The notes beneath the pieces were generated by a model, which did no database searches, had not been told where the DNA came from, and saw nothing but the letters and a program-made list of their open reading frames with translations. Positions 45,549-56,539 of a stretch of DNA of 64,000 nt are shown in pieces. This DNA is from Diospyros lotus (Eukaryota; Streptophyta; Magnoliopsida; Ericales; Ebenaceae). Made by a program: the position numbers and the translations under genes. The stretch is from positions 34,424,753-34,488,752 of the forward strand of contig NC_068349.1 in NCBI RefSeq assembly GCF_014633365.1, given 5' to 3'. Position 1 is the stretch's first letter. Every line of letters starts with the position of its first letter.

Positions 45549-45792
45549 ATATATTATTTTCTTTAATATCCGAACAACTTTTCAGATTTTTCCTCGGCAC
45601 GTCTCCAAACAGCTTTCTGGAATTTGCTGCGTAAGTTTAGATGATGTCGCGAAATTGCTGCGTATAACCAGATGCTCTACTTTTAATTGTCTCTCTCTCT
45701 CTCTCCCTCTCGATCTATCACTCGTGTAACTTCATCTCCAGCGTCTCTTAGGCTCGCTCCAACCCTCTCTCTATCTCTCCGATCTATAAAGA
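45549..45792 (+). promoter_or_regulatory. Leader exon region of CACTA-2
   Basis: CT-rich, moderately GC-rich sequence (CT run at 45690-45709) ends at a strong splice donor, CTATAAAGAG|GTAAGT (45793). A possible acceptor AACAACTAG precedes the LBD ATG by six bases. This fits a first non-coding exon spliced straight onto the captured LBD gene, so the element's promoter could drive it. No clear TATA box was fixed. Confidence 0.45.
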
Positions 45793-45848
45793 GGTAAGTC
45801 GCGGAATTTTTATCCTTTCTCATTTTCTTTAAAAACAACTAGAAGATC

Positions 45849-46385
45849 ATGTCAAGAATCGATTTTCCATGCGATGCTTGCAAGTATTTGAGAAGAAGAT
45901 GTATCAAATGGTGTATTTTTGCCCCTTATTTCTGTAATGAAGTAGGAAATACTGATTTTGAAGTTATCCACAAAGTTTTTGGTTCCAAAAATGCCTTCAA
46001 TCTCCTGAGCCATCTTCTGGTAAAAGACCCTAATGAGGTTGTTGCTACAATGATATATGAGGCTCAAGCTAGGATTCAAGATCCGATTTACGGCTGTGTA
46101 TCTGAAATTCTTATGCTCTAACAGCAGGTATGATAAACCCTAAATCCTTAATCTTTTTGAGTTCTGGACTTAATTTGCTAATTATGAGTGATTATTTTTT
46201 TTTAGGTTATCAATCTACAAATTTATCGAGTATTTTTGAAGGAGTTTGTAGACTCTTATGCAAACATTCAATATGTTCAAAATCAAATTCCCCCAGAAAC
46301 CAATCCTATTCCAGAACTGTATCCAAGCATCGCCGGAGATATTGATGAACTTGGACCAGTTGTGTTCGGTAGACATCAGCATTGA
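45849..46385 (+). pseudogene. LOB-domain (LBD/AS2-like) gene copy inside CACTA-2
   Basis: LBD proteins are plant DNA-binding transcription factors. Exon 1 (45849-46127) encodes the Cys block CDACKYLRRRCIKWC (C8, C11, C18, C22; CX2CX6CX3C), then IFAPYF, a GAS-type block from FGSKNAFNLLSHLLV, and EAQARIQDPIYGCV. An in-frame TAA (46119-46121) follows ILML, two codons before the GT donor. The intron is 46128-46205. Exon 2 (46206-46385) continues in phase as VINLQIYRVFLKEFVDSYAN to a stop, 59 residues. The intron position after YGCV...LQQQ is usual for class I members of the LBD16/18/29 kind. Apart from the single TAA the frame is open. It is either a truncated 90-residue product (complete LOB domain, lost zipper) or a young pseudogene. 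Confidence 0.85.
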
Positions 46386-47387
46386 GCATTATGAAGGTAA
46401 ATTAGATTTGAGAATTATATAATGATATTATACCCCTTGAATATTCTATGATTTCTTTCTCAAATGATATGTAATATTGGATCTATGGTCAGAATGATTA
46501 GCGAGTACATATCTTACGAATGTGTTGCAATTTAATTATTTTGAGAGATAGTTGATATTAGGCATTTTTCTATCCTAGTTGATATTAAGTATCTTGAAGG
46601 AGAGAAGATATTAAACAATCTAAAAAATAATTTATCAATTGAATATATATAAATAATATAATATAATATATTTACTTTTGTTGTTTACAAGTTTTGCCTC
46701 GTTAATTTGAAATATAATAATTTAAATTATTCTATTATCACATTTTAAATGATTACAATAAGTTATTATTTAAATTATTTAATAAATATCATAATTTAAA
46801 TTATATATGTTAAGGCCTCTTTTGATATATATATATATATGTGTGTAGAATCATCCTCACTTAGTGAGACAAAAAAATAATAAAAAGAATCATCCTCACT
46901 TATTTTCAATATTTCTAATTAATATTATTATATATTATATATTATATATATGTATAGAGACAAATGTTTTGAAATTACTTTTTATATTATTATTTTTTAT
47001 TTTTTTATTATGGAGGATTGCACAATCACTTGGCCCCATCCACTCATTCCATTTTGGGCATGGCATTGGATGCTCCAACATCAAGTGTACGTTTACATCT
47101 TACTAGGTATAAAAATAATAATATAATAAAATAATAATTAGACTTTATCAAAAGAAGACAAAGACACTACAATAAAATCATAACTAAAAAATAATAATAT
47201 AATAATTATCTTTTTATTTTTTATTTAATAACTAAATATTAAAAAAAATAAAAATACAAATCTGAAATACCTCATCCCCCAAATTCTCATTCCCGCCTCT
47301 TTGCTCGTAATGATGACCAAAATCATCATTACTCTCATTGATTATCATTATTTTTTATTTTTCTTATTCTTTTTATCTTCATTTTTT

Positions 47388-47580
47388 TTCTTCTTATAAC
47401 ATTGGGTTGCCTTCTACCTCAATTTCTCTTTCTCTTCTTGGATTCACCCTTTTTGCTCTCTCTCTCTCTCTGCCTTCATTCTTTTCTTCTTATAACATTG
47501 GGTTGACTTCTACCTCCATCTCTCTTTCTCTTGGTGGATTCACCCTTGTTGCTCTCTCTTTCTCTCTCGCCCATCCATCG
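47388..47580 (+). repeat. About 98-bp tandem duplication in CACTA-2
   Basis: TTCTTATAACATTGGGTTG followed by CTTCTACCTC, TTTCTCTTTCTCTT and GGATTCACCCTT occurs at about 47390 and again at about 47488, with few differences. It forms most of an open frame of 146 codons (47338-47778) that is low-complexity and not believed to be a gene. Confidence 0.8.
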
Positions 47581-48512
47581 TTGCCTCCATTTCCAGCTTT
47601 GCTGACCGACTTATGTACTCTTTTTTTTATTTGTAATTTCATTTGTTCCATAAATTTATTTGATCTTTTGACGAAAACTAGGCATAACTTAGAGACTATC
47701 TTAGGAATTTTTCTAATCTTAATTACAAGTGTTCTTATTCATCAGTTAATTATTTATGTGGTGACTACATATTTATAATATGTCAGTGCTCTCTCCATGC
47801 TCCCCTTAATTTAGAACCAAATAAGTATCGGAACCAAAAACTCTAAACTTGAGAATTAATTAGTAGTCTTTTGTTTCCTTTTTCTAAATATATACATTAA
47901 AAGTAAGGCAGCCTAATTCGCAATTTTAGAATCAAAGATATTTGTGGTTGCAAATAAAGGCTAATTAACCAAAACCAAAATAAGTATTTAAGAGAAATAA
48001 AAAAATTCCAAACCACGGCCAACATTAATTGCTTGATGGAGATTAATTTTGTAGCAAAAAGTGGTTTTACATATAAAATCTCATTTCATCAATAAATTAA
48101 AGGAACCAAATAAAGAATACGATTTTATGTTATGTAATTTGTAACTAGAATTGATGAAAGAAAAAAGAAAAAAAGAATGCATCCTTGAGTAATTAAACAA
48201 TGGCCTGGCAATGAAACCTAGATCCAGCCCTTAAAGCATGGAACCATAATTGGCACACTGGCACTTGGCACAGTGTTTGTGTATGTATATGTATACATAT
48301 AAATATATATAATTGGCACAATGGCACTTGGGGCCAACCATATGAGTTTTCCATCATACACGTCACTGTCTAACTATTATTTTTTACATCTTTATTTCAT
48401 TGTTCTTGTTTTAAAAATTGATTGCAAAAAATTATATTTCTTTTATGCTTAAAAATAACAATTTTTAATCCATAAAAGAATACGATTTTAGGAACACAAC
48501 CCCTCGCAACCA

Positions 48513-48779
48513 GCTATTGACGAGAGATCAATATGGTTGGAGGTTGCGGGCGGCAAGAAAAAGGGTCGCGTCTATGGGATGGGGTCAGAAGTGTATGTCA
48601 TCCCTAGTTCCTATTACCTACCATCGCCACCGTCATCGAGCTCATTGGCAGAGCAGATTCAAGAAACTGTTAGGACAGCTATTGAACCTTTTTATGATCG
48701 TCTGTCAGCTCTTGAAGGTAGGTTGCCTCCTCTGCTACTGTCTTTATCATCACCGCCCCCGGATCCTTCGGATTATTAA
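48513..48779 (+). pseudogene. Last exon of a TNPA-like transposase (CACTA-2)
   Basis: The frame reads IDERSIWLEVAGGKKKGRVY then GMGSEVY, a serine-rich linker, AEQIQETVRTAIEPF and a proline-rich end PPPDPSDY with a stop at 48777-48779. The block IWLEVxGGKKKGRVYGLGS is the conserved C-terminal signature of plant CACTA Transposase_24 proteins. An AACCAG acceptor just upstream fits an exon start. The N-terminal exons are absent, so no complete protein can be made. Confidence 0.75.
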
Positions 48780-49009
48780 AAAGATCCATTATTTGTATAG
48801 ATGATAGAATTTATTATGTATTTTTACTATTTATGGACGTGTTATTAGTATGATGATAGATTTTATGATGTATTTTGTGTATTACTCTATAGATTTATTG
48901 TATGGTATGGATAAATTTTTTTAGTTCGTATATGTGTGTATCACGTTGAATTTTAAATTTTTTTAAAAGAAAATTAAATTATTATTTTTTAATTATATTT
49001 AAATTTGAG

Positions 49010-49800
49010 CCAGATTTAGAGATCGAAAAATCAATCTCAAAATCCTTCTTAAAAATCGACAGAATGGAAAAATTCGTCTCAAATTTGAGAGGGATTTTTT
49101 TGTCTCTAAATTCCAGATAGATTTAGAGATGAAAAAATTCCTCTCAAATTTGAGACGAAAAAATCAATCTCACAACCCCTCTCAAAATCGAGACAAATTT
49201 CGAGAGAAAAAAATTCATCTCAAATTTGAGACAAAACAAATCCGTCTTAAATTTGAGATGAAAAATTTGTCTAAAAATTCCTCTCAAATTTGAGACGAAA
49301 AAATCAATCTCACAACCCCTCTCAAAATCGAGACAGATTTCGAGAGAAAAAAATTCATCTCAAATTTGAGACAAAACAAATCCGTCTTAAATTTGAGATG
49401 AAAAATTTGTCTAAAAATTCCTCTCAAATTTGAGACGAAAAATCCGTCTCAAATTTGAGATGGAAAATCCGTCTCAAATTTGAGACGAAAAAATCCATCT
49501 CTAAATCCGTGTCAAATTTGAGATGGAAAATCCGTCTCAATTTCCCTCTCAAATTTTAGATGGATTTCGAGACAAAAAAATTCGTCTTAAATTTTAGACG
49601 GAAAAAATGTGTCTCTAAATCCGTCTTAAATTTGAGATGGAAATGGTAGTCTCAAAATCCTTTTCAAATTTGAGACGAAAAAATCCGTCTCAAAATTCGT
49701 CTCAAATTAGTCTCAAAATCCGTCTCAAATTTTGTGACGAGCATTTTTGCGATGGACCAAAATCCGTCTCAAACCAAAAATCCATCTCAAAATCCATTTC
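49010..49800. repeat. Right subterminal repeats of CACTA-2, with a 140-bp tandem duplication
   Basis: Dense units of CTCAAATTTGAGACGAAAAA and its reverse complement. Two consecutive 140-bp copies (49141-49280 and 49281-49420) appear identical except for one base (AGACAAATTT against AGACAGATTT), a very recent duplication that doubled part of the presumed TNPA-binding array. Confidence 0.9.
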
Positions 49801-50137
49801 TAAACAGCTGTTTTCTTGTAGTGTGTAATTAAAGAATTGCTCAAGTGAAACAGAGAAAAAATTAGAGTTTAACTGTGTAATTTTTCTATTATTGATGTAG
49901 TATATAATGTTATATATATGTATATATATGGTTGTGCGCGTGTGTGTGTGAGGCCATCTTCTTGACTGAGATTTTGCTGCAAATTGGAAGAGAATGGTAG
50001 CGAGATTTGAGGGAATAGCAGTAAGATTTGTGGAGATTTTCTATTAAATGATGTGCGTGGTGGGAAAGCATACAATAGTGATATATATATATGTATATAA
50101 ATGTATACAGATGAAGTGGTGGCCAAGGCACTGGGTC

Positions 50138-50146
50138 TATAAATTA
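50138..50146 (+). promoter_or_regulatory. TATA box of the gypsy LTR
   Basis: TATAAATTA in the context GGGTCTATAAATTAGGATGC, followed by a GA-rich and then GC-rich stretch (50170-50600) that would be the transcribed leader. It supports reading the LTR on the plus strand. Confidence 0.5.
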
Positions 50147-52947
50147 GGATGCATTTTGGTCGATTGAGAGTAGCAAGCAAGTGGGAGATCGAGAAAGAGA
50201 GAGGGAGAGAAAGATCGTGAGGGAGAGGTCGGCTGAGGTAGTGGCACGTGGTGGTGGCGGAGCAAACCGCCACATCAGCAGCAAGCGGCCATAGCCTCAA
50301 GCTCCCAAGGTTGTAGGCGGCCATGGCCGCACGAGTAGCAAGCTGGGGGGAGCTGGGGCAGCCGCAAGGAGGCAGGTGGTGGCCTTGGCAGTGGCCCAGC
50401 AAGGTCGGTGGTGACGAACGAAGGTCCAAGAAGCGGCAAAGCCGCGAGCTTGTGACCGGGTGCGTGGCAGGGGAGGCAGCCGCGGGAGTGGTGCAGCTTG
50501 GCGGTGGTTCACGAGAGGTCGGGAGGCCGCGGCGGGGCTGGTAGCGGTTCGTGGTGACGACGGCTGGCGTGCACTGTGCTCGCGGGAGTTGCATGCGGTT
50601 GCAGGGGAGGAAGAAGAAGAAGAGAGGAAGAAAAAGGAGAAAAGAAGAAAAAAGAAAAAAAGGAAAAAAATATGGGAAAAAATATCAAAAAAATCCCTGA
50701 AAAATAGGAAATTATGTTTTGGTAATATCTCGGAGATTTTGGCTAGAAAAATGGTTAGGGCATGTGTTTCAAGGATATGACACGCATATCAAGAAAGCTA
50801 GAGATGCTAAGTTAAGGTAAGTAAAATTCCTTAAAAAATTTTAGAAATTTAGAAATATTATTTTATGAATTTTCATAGTGAAATATTTGAGAAATATTTA
50901 GTTTGGATTTATTGAGGAAAAATAGGAAGAAATAGAGAGAAAAGTAAGGAAAATGCAAGAAATTATGGAAAATAGTTTTTAATACTTATTTAAATAAATG
51001 TGGTGATTAAGATGCTTTGAGGCTTAAAGTTGAAGTGACTTGTGTGAATTTTGAGATCGGCATGCAAATCGAGGTGATGCACGTATTTTGAGGCAAAGCA
51101 CGAATAATTGAGGTAGCTCGATAAGCTTGAGAAGGTAAGTGGTACTTTTCAACTAGATTTAGTTTTATGAAAAATGATTGGTTGTAGGTGATTTATGTTT
51201 CAAACTTCGATCTTCGGGGATGTTTTCATCATATTGACATGCTTTGATATGTATCCATCACGTAGACTGCATACATGACATGCTATGAAATGCATATGTA
51301 CACGTTGATATCATTGATCACGCGCATTGTGGCCGTAAGGAGTACGAACTAGCACCGCTGCTTTATCAAGGGTGCCCTCATACACCCCGGCTTCGAAAGA
51401 GGTGGTCGCAAAAATGGTGAGTAGCATGAAGGGTGCAGTTGATCCTTACGATGAGTAAGACATTACATTCATACACAGAATATGTTTTATGTACCCTTAC
51501 TTAGATGATTCATCAATTAATTTGGGCTTTGCCCTTGGAATATTCAAACGTTCCAGATGGAGATTGTAGTAGATACAAGGATGAATGAGGCATGAAATAG
51601 CACTTAGCAGAGTGCATGATAAATGAAATATGTATATTATGTAGCCCATGTATTTAAGTTTTACTACTTTGAATTCTGGACGTTTTGAAAGCATGAGGAT
51701 GTATAACCCTATTAAGGTTAGTGTTAGTTGAGAACTTATGTTTTGTATTAAGTTATGTTGATGAATGATGATTTAATGATCAATGTTAAGATATCAGGTT
51801 TGATCCTTGCTTCCGCATTTGATGTGTATAATAATTTTCTTATGAGAAAAATGATTGAAAATTCTGAGACGAATTCGAGGAATGATGTGATTTAGTTTTA
51901 GTGTTTGAAAGAAAAATTTATTGTCCTAGAATTGTTCCAAGTTATAATGCGCCCAAGAAAAGTGGGGCGTTACACAACTTATTCCATATGAGCTATATGC
52001 GATCATTCTTCTCGGGTTGCCAAAAATACGTCTTCTACATTAAGTTAAGAAACATATATATATTTAAGAATTTAAATACAAACTTGTACTAATAAAGAAT
52101 TATAATTTGACTTACGCTAAATTCTTCAAGCCACATCCTCCGTATTATTTATGGCACCTCATCTCAATGAATCCACGGTTTAGTGTATTGTGCCCTCCAA
52201 ATCTTTGTTAGTTTGCCTGGTGGGCCACTTTCAGGGATAAAACTGTCCAACACACGGGATATATATTAATTTGAATGTAGAATAATTGCAAGTAATAAAT
52301 TCAAAATAATAAATACGATACTCACTGATTACGCTGTTTATCGCAAGATAAGCGTTTTTGACCATCTCCTCGGCTAGTGCCAACCAGTTCAGTTGGAATG
52401 GGCTCAGAGTGTTGTGCAGAAGTAGACAATGAATTGAGTCCTTGCGGTGTTAACATGAATGTGTATGGGGAAGATCTGTCTGGCATATAAAAAGTTCCCC
52501 CAACATATTAGCCACTAGGTGGTACAACATCTTGTAGGTAGGAAGCGAGTGGAACACCATAATAACCCCATGACATCGTGGTTCTAGGATATGGAAACTG
52601 ATGAGGCATGGGAGCAAAATGTTGTGGGGGTGGTGATTAGAGATTGAATTGTGTGGAAGGGATAACATGTGTGGAGTTGGGGGAAGAATATTGCGAACTA
52701 GAATTGGCATCTGGTGAAGGTGTGGTCCTATAAGATGTTCTACCTTTACCTCTTCCCCTACCAGAAGGTGTTGAATGTTCCGACATTTATTTCCACAATT
52801 ATATATATATATATGAAAAAAATATATATATAAACATCATGGTCATCATACTAAAAATACACGTATACAAGTTATTGGTATCATATTTTAATTAAAATAC
52901 AAAGGTTATTAATTAGCATGCACAAAAAAAAAAAAAAAAAAAAACTA

Positions 52948-53024
52948 TCAGTCATCTTCTTCTATATATTCATCAATATCTTCCTGGTCATTATCTTCCT
53001 CGTCTTCTTTTGAAACAGACACTT
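52948..53024 (-). pseudogene. TNPD C-terminal acidic tail of CACTA-3
   Basis: The minus strand reads VSVSKEDEEDNDQEDIDE followed by YIEEDD and a stop at 52948. This matches in kind the acidic end of TNPD proteins (compare 10694 in CACTA-1) and stands just upstream of the TNPA-like gene on the same strand, the usual CACTA order. It is cut off at about 53025 by LINE sequence. Confidence 0.6.
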
Positions 53025-54880
53025 CTTTATCAGTTAGTGAGTTTAATGCGTGCTCGACCGCTTTCGTCGACTAGATCATCATGGAGAGGGCACCCTCATG
53101 TTTCTTCTCCTTCTAATAGGCATGCTTCTACATGGAAAGCTAATGTTAGATGTTCGTCGAGCAATGTTCACCCTATTAGGCAAGTTCATTTTGTTTCAAA
53201 ATATGAAGTTGTGTTGTACCTGATTAAGCTTAACTCGTCGGATGAAAGTATAAAGTTTTAGTAGCTTTCAGATGTGTTTGGTATGGCCAGTCATCGGAGA
53301 CAAGTAGTTGCCCAACGTTCTCTGGAGTTGGGTAGTGAAATAACAATAACTCTTATTGACAAGCAAATTCGTAGAGACCTTACTTCCTCTTTGCTTCTCA
53401 TGGAATCGAAAAAGATAGAGCATCTTTTATCCTCTCCAGTTTTGGTATCTCTTATATGATTCATGCTAGTGCCATCGACAACATTCGTGGCTGCTCCTGT
53501 GACTGATTCCTTTTTGGTGTCGTCGATGGTGATCGTGGATGCGCATGTGGTTGGTTTCTAGCTCGCTCCTTAGAGTTTTGGACAACATTATTAGCAGCAC
53601 CATCGACTTCCTTGGAAGCTCTGGCCTCGATGATTGGAAGCTATGCTGGGTGTCGACCGATTTCACCTTCAACTTCAATGCCTTTGCCGCCGAGAATAAT
53701 GGGCCCCAAGGCATTTCTTCCATTATCATTGATTTGCAAGAAAATGGACCCACCAAAAGTATTCCCACTAAACCTTCCAAATGTTCTTATTAATTCTATT
53801 TCTAACGATTCTTCCCATGAAATAGGTCCCATTGGCAAGCCTTTTTCCCCTGGCCATCATGATGTTTTAAATGCAACTCATGATCAAGGGAACCAAAAGT
53901 CTAATTTGGGTTCTATTTTTCCAATTGAGCCTTCACATGAATTCAAGGTAGGAGATGGGTTATCAACCTATGTATTTGATCATGAATTCGAGGCAGGAGA
54001 TGGGTAATGACAGAGAAGGGAGGATTAACATAGCTACCAATTCAGTTGTGAATTAAAAATTGGGAAAGGATCAACCTTGATCTTGGGCCAATGTCATTGA
54101 GTCTATGCCTCTCGTATCCCGATAAACTTATAGTACATTCCCCAGAAAATAATTTCCTATGGCATTCCGAGGGTTCATCTTTCCCCTGAAGCGCGTGCGA
54201 TAGGTGAGGCTTATTGGGAGAACACTCTTGTCGGATATTTCATAGAGAAGAGACTTTAGTTTCCCACTGTTCAAAACTTAGACATGAAGCTCTAGAAAAA
54301 AATTGGTCTTGTTGAAGTCCACGCAAATAATTCAAGTTTTTTCCTTTTCCGCTTTAATACTCGTGATCAAATGATGCAGGTTTTTGAAGGAGGCCCATGG
54401 CACTTTGCTCAGAGACCTTTATTCTTTTGATGCTGGGAGGCAAGAATGGTTCTTGCCATGGATGCCTATTCATCCATCCTAGTGTGAGTGAAGTTTTTTA
54501 ATTTGCCTTTAGAGTACTAGTCCTTTCTAGGACTATTAGAACTTGCGAGTTCTTTGGACAAGCCTATTCAAGCTGAAGCTATGATTGAAGAGCACAAGAG
54601 GGTTGGTTTTGTTAGAGTCTGTATTGAGGTTCATGTCTCGTCTTCATTTCCTCCATATATTGAATTATACTAGGGCATTGATGTGGTTATAGGTGAATAA
54701 AAAATTGCTTATATTCAAGTGGAATATCAATAGGTCCCTAATATGCTTGTCCACAATGTAAAGTTTTTGGCCATCAAGCTAGTACTTGCCCCGAAAGGCT
54801 CCAGTTTCACCCCTACTAACTTAGCATGTGTCTTCTCCACCTTAGGCTCAGTCAATCCCCCCCCTCCTTAAGGCTCTTCT
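53025..54880 (+). pseudogene. LINE ORF1 remnant (DUF4283 and CCHC-type region)
   Basis: Several plus-strand frames, broken by shifts and stops, follow the order of plant L1 ORF1. Near 53020-53260 is a Ser/Arg-rich start. Near 54320-54440 a DUF4283-like block reads FLFRFNTRDQMMQVFEGGPW then HFAQRPLFL. Near 54480 WVKFFNLPLEYWSFLGLL precedes SLDKPIQAEAMIEEHKRVGF and VRVCIEVHVSS, and near 54740 a decayed knuckle region reads PNMLVHNVKFLAIK. Between 53500 and 54030 the sequence is serine/proline-rich, as in the variable linker of such proteins. It abuts and truncates CACTA-3. Confidence 0.75.
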
Positions 54881-54979
54881 TGATCACCCTATGAACCTAA
54901 TGGTCGCGTTATTCGTACAGAAGGGGTTCACAGAACTCCTTCACAGATGCGATAACTCACAATATATCACGATTTGTTG

Positions 54980-55385
54980 ACCTCTTCTCTCTCTCTCTCT
55001 GTCTCATTCTCTCACCGCTCGCCTCGCTCTCTCCTGCAACCTTGCCGCTGCCTCGCCCTCGCCTGCAACCTCACCGCCTCCCGCCTCCTCTTGCCGCCTC
55101 GCCTCCTCACCGCTGCAACCTCCAGCAACCGACGACCACCCAAACCAATCGAGGTGCAACGGGTGGCGGCGATCGGCAAGTGACAAGGGGGATGGCGAGG
55201 CACAGAGGCGAGCGCGAGAGAGAGATAGAGGAGAGAGAGAGAGACAGAGGCGAGGCAAGGCAAGGTGAGAGAGACAGAGGAGAGAGAGAACAACGGTGAG
55301 GGCGATGGTAAGGTGCAGAGGCGAGCGCGAGAGAGAGACAGAGAGGAGGAGAGTAGAGCAGAGGAGAGGCAAGGCGAGAGAGAGT
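54980..55385. repeat. GC-rich CT/GA low-complexity block
   Basis: CT-rich then GA-rich sequence built from CGCCTCGC, GAGAGAGAC and GAGGCAAGGC words. Six overlapping open frames on both strands are the repeat read in different phases. Composition resembles the CACTA-1 leader (12773-13115), so it may be the leader of the lost right part of CACTA-3, but no terminus was found. Confidence 0.5.
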
Positions 55386-56535
55386 GTGTGTTGGGTTGAA
55401 CTCAGGGGTAATTTGGTCATTTAATAATTTCGTAAAGCTATCTGTACACCTCATCTGTACAAATAGCTTTATCCATAGACCCAAATGTCCCTGCAGTTTG
55501 TGGGTCCCCCTCCGAGAACTTACCCTCTTCCTCCTTCCCATCCCTCCTGCTCTAGAATGTCTTGGGCAGTTTTAACCTCATTATTTTGCAGGGAGTTTGA
55601 GAGACGAAAGATCATGAGGAGATCAAACTAACAACCGATCCAAACATGTAAATTCACCCGGTGAGAATTTCACGTACGCCTCATCAATTTCCCCCCAAAA
55701 AGCTAAATAATGTTGTGATTTTCTTTCCTTTGGGCAGTCAGATAATGATTTTCTCAGTTTTCAAACAGAAAAGGTGCTGATTACTTGACGTAACAATCTT
55801 GTGATTCATCTACTAATACTGGCTGGATTCTAAAGACATTTGAACACTCAACATTTTCTTTATATTATCCATGAGTTATATACTAGTTTAAGGCATCCAT
55901 TTACTAAATTCTAACCCTTTAATCCACTTGTCCTACTACGTCAACAACCTAGACTAGAATCAATAGACATGGCCAATGAACAGCTGGCTATCTTCTTGTT
56001 GATAATGTAGGACGACCCACCATGAATGGGATTTGCACTGAGGCCCGTTTAGGTTCAGAAACTTCGAAGAGCATTTGTCATATAATGTACTCTTAAAAAG
56101 AATCCAACACTTAAAGAAACGAACAACTAGATGTTCAAATGACAACTAGGAGACATCCTTAGAGTTGCTAGGGAGGCACTTGAACTCCGAGGTACACACA
56201 CTCTACCAGGCCACATTCGCAAAGGAACATGCACTAATTAAGCTGTGCTCATGTCAATACTACCATGAAGGGCACAATTGTGGCAAAGCTTTATACTTAG
56301 CACATGTAGCATCAACTTGACAATTAGAAATGTATTTTGAACTTCTTCTATGTTCAAACCAAGTCCACTGAGAAACCTTGAAAGTCAGTTGCGTGAGAGA
56401 ATATGACCGCTTGAGTTTAATTCATTCTGTGTTAGGTGAATATGAACATGATCCTTTGAAAGTCGTGTTGATAAGTTCTAGGGTATTTGATAATTTGTTG
56501 GGGGAAGGTTATCATCTTTGCTTGTCATATTCAAA
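55386..56535. other. Spacer, nothing firmly recognised
   Basis: Contains GGGGTAATTTGGTCATTT near 55406, a word common near ends of plant MULE-type elements, with no partner. A minus-strand open frame at 55960-56145 has no known motif. Confidence 0.4.
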
Positions 56536-56539
56536 ATCA

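Larger units (their letters stand above)
43965..49823. mobile_element. CACTA transposon CACTA-2, carrying an LBD gene copy
   Basis: 5,859 bp, starting CACTACAAGAAAAACAG and, inward from the right, CACTACAAGAAAACAGCTG. It has a perfect 3-bp target duplication TGT (43962-43964 and 49824-49826). Both ends carry TTGAGACGGATTTAGAGAC-type subterminal repeats. The interior has a leader exon with a GTAAGT donor (45793), the LBD-like gene (45849-46385), AT-rich filler, and only the last exon of a TNPA-like gene (48513-48779). No TNPD is visible, so it is non-autonomous. It is the youngest layer of the nest. Confidence 0.93.
43508..51974 (+). mobile_element. Ty3/gypsy-type solo LTR interrupted by CACTA-2
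   Basis: It begins TGTAAGGCCCCG and ends GGGGCGTTACA, giving the TG...CA ends and 5-bp inverted tips (TGTAA/TTACA) of an LTR. A perfect 5-bp target duplication CAACT lies at 43503-43507 and 51975-51979. Without CACTA-2 it is about 2.6 kb. No internal gag-pol or second LTR borders it, so it is a solo LTR left by recombination. The CACACCCCGGCTTCG-like segment near 51385 is typical of long gypsy LTRs of plants. The TATA box at 50138 fits plus-strand transcription. Confidence 0.85.
42511..52786 (-). pseudogene. TNPA-like transposase (Transposase_24) of CACTA-3, split by insertion
   Basis: It starts MSEHSTPSGRGRGKGRTSYR at 52786, with serine/proline-rich sequence and stops to about 52330 and a GTGAGT donor. 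The next exon reads PPGKLTKIWRAQYTKPW. The frame then passes the insertion point as MWNKLGRRSFRSNMHRIKSG, joined from 51975 onto 43507, so the LTR entered an exon. WMDLDVCKALDEKW follows, then NRASKTSGSVHTGGFIPFS after a frameshift, and QIYGLG near 42860. An acidic tail DQDEGDDEEDINENNNDD ends at 42511. Many stops show long decay. Confidence 0.8.
41827..53024. mobile_element. Old CACTA transposon, CACTA-3, split and truncated
   Basis: The left end TACTATAAGAAAAATCAA is a CACTA terminus with its first C mutated. It is followed by subterminal repeats of TTTAGTGACGG and CCGTCGTAGATCTG type (41840-42050). The minus strand carries a TNPA-like gene (42511-52786) and the tail of TNPD (52948-53024). 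The gypsy solo LTR at 43508-51974 is inserted within the TNPA reading frame. The right end is missing: at about 53025 the sequence changes to plus-strand LINE. Of the 11.2 kb span only about 2.7 kb is CACTA-3 itself. Confidence 0.85.

Noticed and set aside
47338..47778. 146-codon open frame rich in Ser, Leu and Phe
   Set aside because: It consists of a tandem duplication of CT-rich sequence inside CACTA-2, with no known domain.
49869..50594. Minus-strand open frame of 241 codons
   Set aside because: It lies inside the gypsy solo LTR, antisense to the LTR promoter. It is made of Pro/Ser/His-rich low-complexity sequence plus TA repeats, and matches no family.
54974..55541. Cluster of overlapping open frames on both strands
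   Set aside because: A CT/GA-rich repeat block gives long frames by chance in all phases. No motif or splice structure supports a protein.
55960..56145. 61-codon minus-strand frame that might be a host exon
   Set aside because: No motif recognised and no convincing splice borders.
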